Below are positions 57,341 through 64,000 of a DNA stretch of 64,000 nucleotides, piece by piece; position 1 is the stretch's first letter, and the number at the start of each line of letters is the position of its first letter. The DNA is from Antitrichia curtipendula (taxonomy: Eukaryota; Streptophyta; Bryopsida; Hypnales; Leucodontaceae): the NCBI GenBank assembly GCA_951230915.1, contig OX579638.1:8016696-8080695 (forward strand). Reading direction: 5' to 3'. Made by a program: the position numbers and the translations under genes. Below the pieces are notes generated by a model. The model ran no database searches and was not told the origin of the DNA. It saw only the letters and a program-made list of their open reading frames with translations.

Positions 57341-60300
57341 ATGCCTTCGGACATGGCACAATTTGAGGGAGACACTAGTGAAATGGATTCTTCCTTGGCA
57401 GGGCTTGACCTTGCTATTACTCCTTACATAGGTGGATCTGTAGGTGAGGATGAATCTCTGATCTCATGTGCTAGGACGTCACCCTTGAAGAATGGTGATT
57501 ATGTAAAGCTCTTTGTTCAAGGATTTGGTGAGGTTGGAGGAGGATCTGTTGTGGATGCCAGACCTGTGGGAGAATGGCTTGGTGTGGCCATCCCTTTGCA
57601 GCCATGGATCTTCGTTTTTGTATGACCTCAACCTCTTGTGCACGAAGCCGAGCTCCTGAATTTCCTTCCAAGTCAGAGGGGTTTTCGTACATTATGTGAT
57701 GTACTACATCGTACTGTGCTGTGGAGAGCCTGCGACGTGGAGAAGTCATCTAGAGATCCCCCGATGGATGCGGGTTCCTTCATTCGACCAGAGGAATGGA
57801 TCGGGCTTGAAGTGCATCGGAAGGACTATGACGGTACCCTACTCTCGTCGGATCGGATAATCTGCTAAAAGTTGGATGACCATTTTCAAGAGTCAATACT
57901 TGGTGAAGATTATGTCGGTGTTACGGTGCTGGATGTTTTTGTAGGTGGTCCAGAAACTATAATGACGCACGAGCGATGGCCTAAATTGGAATGTTCGTTT
58001 CCAGAAGGTTGGTCGTTGAAGGAGACAGTGGACTATTTTGCATCCCTTCCTGTTGATGAAGACCCACTGTCTTATTTAGGTGGTCGGCCGAAGGCACGCT
58101 ATCGCTTTATTGTACGTAGTCCTAGTAATGTCTTAAGGGTATCACAGTATGTACGCAAGACGACTGACGATGAAGTCCGAAAGGTTAGTGCTCAAAGGTG
58201 CTATGAGAGTGGATGCTGCCAATTCTTTCCGTGTGAGAGTACTCTAATTGTGAGACGTAAATTCTGGGTTAAGTCATTTGAAGAGCTTCGCGAGTACGGC
58301 ATTGCGGTGGGCGGACAGTTGCATAGAATTGATGGTAATCGGAAGCAAAAGTACATTACACTCGAAGGCGCCGAGGTTTGTGGGATGGCCTGGTATATTA
58401 TTCATGGAATTGCAAAGTCCACTTATCACAACTACATTGACAAGTATCAGCAAGGGGTAGTTTCAACCGCACACGGAAACAAGGGGGTTAGGCGCCCTAG
58501 AGTCGGAGTTGTCCAGGTGGCTGGCACAATGAAAGCCATCATCGATAACAATGCTGACCAAATGCCCCATCAAATGAGGGGAGTTGGTAATGGGAGAATG
58601 GACACTTTGAAATTTCTACTTGCTGGCAACAACTGGAAGCGCATACGTGCTGACGCAAACAAGGTACTACTGTTTCCTTGACAATGAAGCGTGGCTCTTT
58701 ATTTGGAGATCTCCAGATGCTTGAGAGTTAGACGTATCTCTCGAAATTGTGCACTTCATCTGGAGATCTCTAGGTGCTTCCAAGTGATCCTTGTCTTGCG
58801 AAGCTTGAGTGACTGTTGTAGTCCTGTTCTATGCTTCTTGCTTCTTGTTGTCGTGTTCTACGGCTCATGTGCTCATAGCTGATTTGTGGTTCCATGTTGC
58901 ATGCAGTTGAACAAGGATTACGGCCTCCCTTGTGTCAGTCAGTCGACTATTAGTAGAATTAAAAAGGAGCACTTCAACAATGTGCACATTAAGCATGTCG
59001 GAAGTTTGTTTGCAAAATGCACAAAGTGCGATGAGCTTCAGCAATTCATTCTGAAATCTCCAAAAGGAAGTACGGAGTATGTTTTGTTTATGAAGCAACG
59101 AACAGAACATTTGAACCACCAAGCATCTTGCCGACGTCTATACGCCTCGTGGAGGGAGGAATCGAAGAGAAACCCTCAAGATATTCTTTGTATCATTCAC
59201 GACAAGATGCATACTTGCAAAACGGCTCTTCCCAAAATGCGAGTAATTACAAAAGCGACGCAGGGATTAGGGCAACTTCCCATGAGCGTAACTGGAATGG
59301 TCGCCCATGGTCACGCTGACGGTGCGTACGCCCATTACTCCCCATCAAGTTGGCCAGGAGACTCCAATTTTACAGTATCTTCATTGGCTAGGCTATTCCA
59401 ACGAGTCGACGACTTGAAGGTGCGCCGATTCGGGAGACGGGCGACCTCTTTCCTTATTCGCCCGCCAATGCATTCTTTGAGGCGCTGCTTAGAGGGAAAT
59501 CGAGGTGTCTAGACAGCTTGAAGCATGTTCAACCAGGTGCTGAACGTGGTGCCGTCCCTCTTCCAAAGAATTTGTACCTCCAACTTGATAACTCTGCTAA
59601 AGATAATAAAAACTAGTATCTAATGGGTTTTTTGTCATTGCTAACTGCACGAGGCGTCTTCAAGGAAATCCAGGTCAGTTTCCTCCTAGTTGGGCACACT
59701 CATGAGGACATTGATGCCTATTTCAGTCACCTTTCTAAAGCATTGAAAAGCAAGAATACTTTTGTTGTCGCGGATCTCATGAAGGCCTTTATGGAGTCCC
59801 AGGAACTATCATTTCTACCGGAGTTCATTCAAGAGGTAGGTGATTTTAAGTCCTTTGTTAAAAGATACCTATGCAGTGGCGCTACTAGACTCATTTGCTT
59901 GGGGGAGATGCATCTGTTCAAGTTCTATGTAGAGAACGACGGGAATCTTGTCATGAAGTACAAAAAGTCAGCTATTGATTCAAATTGGCTACCATCTGAT
60001 ACAACTTCTCGATGTTTATGGAACAAAGACAGTAGTGGTGGGGCTATGCTACCTTGAGGTTGCCCAAAGCTTGTTCCTTTCAAGTCGGTGTGGGGAAGTG
60101 AAGTTCCTAAATCCACGGGAAATCAAGAGAAGGCTCTCGATAATGCACGGAAAGCTACTGTGAACAAGGGCTTCATCATGATAGGACTAGAGAAGTACAT
60201 TCAGTTTTGGCAAAACGGAGTGTCTAGATGCGAAGGATTTGCCACCGCTTTTGGGCCATACGTGGAATACTGGAGACGTGTGTTGTGTGAACTGAAGGAA

Positions 60301-60843
60301 CCACTTGCCGACTGTGCTGCGGAGTTGAACGAAGGCTTTTGGCCGCAACATGATTGGCGCGTTACGGAGGAGGAGACACTTAGACCAATGATTAATCCGG
60401 TGGATTTGAATGTAGAGGAAGAGGACCCGGAACCTTTTTGTGGCCCAGCGAATGAAGCTCCAAGGGAGTCCTTTAATCCTTGGGTTGACATTCGCCCAGG
60501 ATCATGGGTTCTTCCGAGACCCGAAGACCCCGTAGTCTGTGCTGTTTGGCAAGGGAGAGTACTGTCTGATGTATGTAAGGATCCGGAAGCTATGAATTAT
60601 GGCCAATTTTTCGTGCAATATTGGAGGCCAGATAGTAGCGAACGTACACTAGAAATGAGATACTGCAATTGCTCGTATGGTAAATGGGTCATTGAAAGTA
60701 CTCCCCCGACTTGGGTAGACGCCTCCGCTGTAGTGTACACCACTTGGTCGAAAAAAGTGAACCCAAAATTGAGGACTATTTCTGCGAAATGTAGAGAGGC
60801 TGCCTTGGCGAATTTGAATAGGGCCAACGAAGTAGACCCTTGA
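57341..60843 (+). pseudogene. X2 DUF7869-like (putative RNase-H-fold transposase) gene, decayed
   Basis: ATG 57,341 follows an acceptor (57,314). The frame carries TGA at 57,623 and TAA at 57,866, both explicable from CGA and CAA. An intron with two P1 palindromes (58,664-58,906) is absent from the X1 copy. Matching blocks are CTKCDELQQF, IHDKMHTCKTALP (Asp at 59,201), GHADGAYAHY, QLDNSAKDNKN (59,581) and VGHTHEDIDAYF (about 59,690-59,725), so all putative catalytic acids are kept. A frameshift lies near 59,440, a TAG near 59,614, and a TGA at 60,055 stands where X1 reads Arg in PRGVP. The N-terminal 250 residues are largely unlike X1, apart from a Cys-containing FP motif and HTH-like IAKSTYHNYIDKY. 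Confidence 0.65.
58700..58776. repeat. Two P1 palindromes in the X2 DUF7869 internal intron
   Basis: TATTTGGAGATCTCCAGATG at 58,700 and CATCTGGAGATCTCTAGGTG at 58,757 lie inside the 243-bp intron 58,664-58,906. Confidence 0.85.
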
Positions 60844-60873
60844 TCTATTATCTCGTCTCTGGCTGCTTGCGGT

Positions 60874-61163
60874 CATCTGGAGATCTCCGGATGGAATACT
60901 GGAGCTGTCCGATGGTAATAATGGTGTTTGGTTTTAGAGGTTGGACCAAATTTTAGCACCTTATGGAACTAGGTATATCGAGTTCATGGCATTAATAGTG
61001 AAGTACTATAGATTGGAGGAGTACATCGTTTTCCTCCTCAAATGTGAGGAGTAAAATTATATCTATCTTCCCTAGAACCATACAATTTATGAAACTAGTT
61101 GTTTGTGGTGACTGATGGACCACTTTGGTTGATTCAATATAAGCATCGGGAGATCTCCTTATG
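60874..61163. repeat. Two P1 palindromes in the 3' flank of the X2 DUF7869 gene
   Basis: CATCTGGAGATCTCCGGATG at 60,874 and CATCGGGAGATCTCCTTATG at 61,144 follow the stop at 60,843. Weaker traces are seen near 62,025 and 62,190. Confidence 0.8.
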
Positions 61164-62316
61164 GGTTTTTGGTCTATCACACAATGGTGCGGTTTGTCTT
61201 CTTGAGACATGGTTTTGTATGTATGGGGTGTCAGTTGCTCCAAGGTGGATACCAATTTCGGATGAGGTCTTGTTTCTCACTCTTTATACTGACATTTGTG
61301 TTTAATGTATTAATTAGAGTAAATGGTTGTGGTCTAGTAGCTGTGGTCTTTTTTCGTTTTAATGTAAGTCAACTTCAGTATATGTATAATTATGCAACTG
61401 GTTTGATTGGTTGTTGTATTGTAGTTAGGTCAACTTTTTCTGGGTTTTTTTTCATTCCACCCTCATTAACCGGATTGTTTCTTCTTCTGTGCATTCAGTT
61501 TCCTTACTTCTCTTAGATATGTTCCCAACTATGTTTTGTAGTATGGTTATTGGCATTTTTTTAATATAATTCTTGCCCGCAAATTAAACCGGATGCAAAT
61601 TTAGTTATTGTTGATAATGCATTGTTTCTGTAGGAAACGATGAGCCCACTGTCTTTGGAAGTTGAGCACGGTATCTGGATATTTCTAGAGGATCTCTCCT
61701 TTAGGATCTAACTTTAATGTGAATGGTAGCTTTTCAGTTATTAATTGTTTTACATTGTCCCTTCTAGACTGCATTTGCATGTGCTTCCATTGAACTCTTG
61801 GGATACTATTTCACACACAATGTACGACAGTGTTTTTTGGTTCAATTAGATATAAGTCTAATCAGGTCTTTATTCTTTGTGTTGGTCTTCTACTATACCA
61901 CAATCAGTGAACCTCCTCATGTGTAAGCGTTAGAATTGCATTTCATGCTAAACTCTAAACCAAAATTGAAAGCATCAGAATTACGTTTTGTAGAAAACTT
62001 TCAAAATATTGAACCCTCCACCCGTATCTGAAAATCTCCAGGTCTACTGTTCTCCATTTTTTCTTTTTTTCCATTTTTTTAATGTTTTCGTAGGAAATGT
62101 GAAACCCATTGCTTTAAAAAAACGAAACACAGTTACAAGAGTCCAAGCCCGAGGGCAGGTCTACTGTTTCAACCCTATTTCAACCCATGCATCGGGAGAT
62201 TTTACCCTTCTCTCAACTTTTGGACTTTGAATAGTCCAAAAGTAGTTAAATATGGCATAAAACTTATGGATGCATCACAAATATCTGTATTAGTGTGATA
62301 TTAACTAGAAGGTGCT
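61164..62316. other. Noncoding stretch, right flank of X2
   Basis: This T-rich DNA has only decayed P1-like traces and no gene. Confidence 0.5.
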
Positions 62317-62590
62317 CTAAAGAAGAAAACTCCATTGTAGAGACAAATATTCAGTTGTGTAACCATACATTGCACAAACCTTCACTTCTTCTCTAGCCAA
62401 AAGGCAATTTTCTTTCACGTCTTGAAGTTGATCATTGTCCACTACGCACTCCCAACAATTTTTTAATTCCATCTCATCGCACACCTCTACTTTCACCAGG
62501 ACTTTCAAATTTGGTAATTGTGGCATATAAGAGCCCTCACTACTGTCACGGTTGACCATAACAAGCTTTGGCATAGCAACTTCTGTCAAA
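62317..62590 (-). CDS. Hypothetical small exon
   Basis: On the minus strand an acceptor-like TTGACAG precedes a frame reading EVAMPKLVMVNRDSSEG and later CWECVVDNDQLQDVKEN, stopping at 62,317. Four cysteines and a hydrophilic composition unlike the AT-rich surroundings suggest real coding origin. No family is recognised. Confidence 0.25.
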
Positions 62591-62604
62591 TATGGCCACA
62601 ACAA

Positions 62605-63440
62605 TTAAGTACGAAACATTGAGTGAAATTCAATGTAAAAAACGCCCTTGTTGCCATTACCAATTCCGTCCTCCTGGCTCCTGGGTGATTGCAAGAAACA
62701 TTTGACCTAGTTTTTGTTCCTTTGGCTTTGGATAGGTGTTTTTTTGCTCATAATTTGCACTGTAAGTCCCTTTTCTATGAAATTTGAACTGAAGGTATAT
62801 GTAGTAGTTGCAAACATTGTGTGATTTTTTAAAAAAATTTAAAATTTTTTCACTATTTTTAAGCAGACCCCAATTGGCTGTCTATCTTGGCCATTTTGGA
62901 GGGTTTTAGTCCTATTTTTTAATCCAAAAATACAAATTTGAAGCTCAAAAGTGGCATACAAGGACTTCTACTAAGGTTACACAAGTCCACAAAGAAATTT
63001 TCTAAAAATAATAAAAGATTCACCTTCCACATGTGCTCAAAGTGCACTACCTTTGCACAAGTGTAGAGAACACAATTAATTTTTTCCAAAGATGAAAATG
63101 ATTGAGGAGGAGCATTTTTAAATTAGAAAAAATTATTTTTTTGAATTTTGTTTTTTTGAATTTTATTACTATTTTAAAAAAATCAAACATCAAAATGTTT
63201 ATTCTCTTGATATTATCCATTGTGCAATTTTTGTGTATAACTTTTAGAGTTAAATTTTCTTAGGTCTAAGTTTTAAGAAACATCTTGTTTTCAATATTTT
63301 ACAGATTATTTCTATTTTATTTAATTTAAAAAATAATATTTCTAAAAGTCACAAGATTCACTAAAATAGGTCATTTTGAGCCAAAATGGTAAATGTTTCT
63401 TGCAGCAATCCTCATGCATCACTCCTCCTATAGTTTGATT
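62605..63440. other. AT-rich stretch without a gene
   Basis: Nothing recognised: homopolymer-rich DNA. Confidence 0.5.
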
Positions 63441-63450
63441 GCAGCCTTGA

Positions 63451-63849
63451 ACGTGTCTTCCTGCTACCGATGGTGACATATTAGGTCCTGGCAGTTCAGA
63501 TCGAGTCCAAACAACAGCTCCGGAAGGAAATGGAACCCATGCTGAAGGGGACGGACTTGCTGTTACAGAAGGGTGCATCATACCTGTTGCGGTTTCGGGA
63601 GTGCCCAATGGACTTATCAACACCAATGACGAGGCAATTGCATATTGCACATTCACTTTGAATTTGCCCAATTACTTGGCGGAAGGAGTGGATCCAACCG
63701 CTGCATCTGACAGCGATCTAGATTGGGAGGCGGAGTTTGTGGATTGGCGGGGCAATTCAAACTCAAGTAACTCTGACTGGATGCTTTTTGATCAAGGAAG
63801 TGATCCTCAAGGTTTAGAAGATAAATTATGCAAGCAAATTGTGATGTAA
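63451..63849 (+). CDS. Hypothetical acidic protein exon
   Basis: The frame follows an acceptor-like TTGATTGCAG (63,444) with a TGA at 63,448 just after it, so the usable frame begins about 63,451. The product is acidic with Trp residues at the end (SDSDLDWEAEFVDWRGN; SDWMLFDQGSD). A gene on the plus strand may start upstream. No domain is recognised. Confidence 0.3.
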   Translation, partial: TCLPATDGDILGPGSSDRVQTTAPEGNGTHAEGDGLAVTEGCIIPVAVSGVPNGLINTNDEAIAYCTFTLNLPNYLAEGVDPTAASDSDLDWEAEFVDWRGNSNSSNSDWMLFDQGSDPQGLEDKLCKQIVM

Positions 63850-64000
63850 TAGCAAATTTGTGTCTCCTTAAATATTTAAAAAATTAAACTAAAAAATTAT
63901 TTTATAAAAATCTACACAATATCCTCAGAAAATAACTCCAAGACTTTAAACCTTTAGGAGGTAGAAGTGTACTCTATTGATAATAGACATACTTTATAAT

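Larger units (their letters stand above)
56406..61163 (+). mobile_element. X2 right arm: outer large element with P1 palindromes
   Basis: It contains the DUF7869 gene, its P1-bearing introns and P1 copies after the stop (60,874 and 61,144). Weak P1-like traces extend to about 62.2 kb. The left arm (ParB-like gene and P1 cluster) is at 29.2-35.7 kb. The arms are divergently transcribed, as in X1, and X1 lies between them. True ends were not found. Confidence 0.5.

Overview
The window looks like repeat-rich nuclear DNA from a streptophyte (green-plant lineage). Support: spliceosomal introns with GT...AG ends, short interstitial runs of the plant-type telomere unit CCCTAAA/TTTAGGG, a plant-type BED/DUF659 hAT transposase, and almost no conventional host genes. 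A repeat-rich charophyte alga or an early land plant would fit; the species cannot be fixed from sequence alone. I see no rRNA, no CRISPR and no complete tRNA.

Layout. 1-9.1 kb: a broken protein-kinase-like gene split by a 3.4-kb mobile element (A), followed by a diverged relative (C). 9.1-22 kb: AT-rich DNA with several GC-rich CCGTCC/GGACGG arrays, a decayed RING-finger gene, and a 1.2-kb stretch packed with a CCAAGTTGG-like palindrome. 22-24 kb: a second kinase-like paralogue. 25.3-29.2 kb: a hAT transposase gene killed by in-frame stops, next to a hAT-type element end. 29.3-32.7 kb: a second copy (B) of element A. 32.7-62 kb: the main structure. 62-64 kb: small hypothetical exons.

The main structure is best read as two related large elements, one nested in the other. 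Each has a divergent gene pair. One gene encodes a large protein with a ParB/DGQHR-like domain and a degenerate DNA-methyltransferase-like motif, plus in the better copy an FCP1/HAD-like phosphatase domain. The other encodes a DUF7869-like protein with a D...D...(D/E) pattern suggesting an RNase-H-fold transposase. The inner copy (X1, about 38.7-54.0 kb) has its introns peppered with variants of TCAGGTCGAGTCGACCTGA. The outer copy (X2, arms at 29.2-35.7 and 55.6-62 kb) carries a different palindrome, CATCTGGAGATCTCCAGATG, in the equivalent introns. Each element family therefore has its own palindromic signature, almost absent from exons, and encodes a ParB/methylase-like protein that could plausibly read such sites. 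This pairing is the main candidate for an undescribed system.

The insertion order is readable. Element A split the kinase gene (5-bp duplication GTCGC), B split the X2 ParB-like gene (5-bp TTGTG), and a 356-bp hAT-type MITE split the X1 DUF7869 gene (8-bp GCTCGCAT). In each case removing the insert plus one duplication rejoins the reading frame at the junction. Many genes are inactivated by in-frame stops that single C-to-T or G-to-A changes in Gln, Arg or Trp codons would explain, suggesting decay by methylcytosine deamination.
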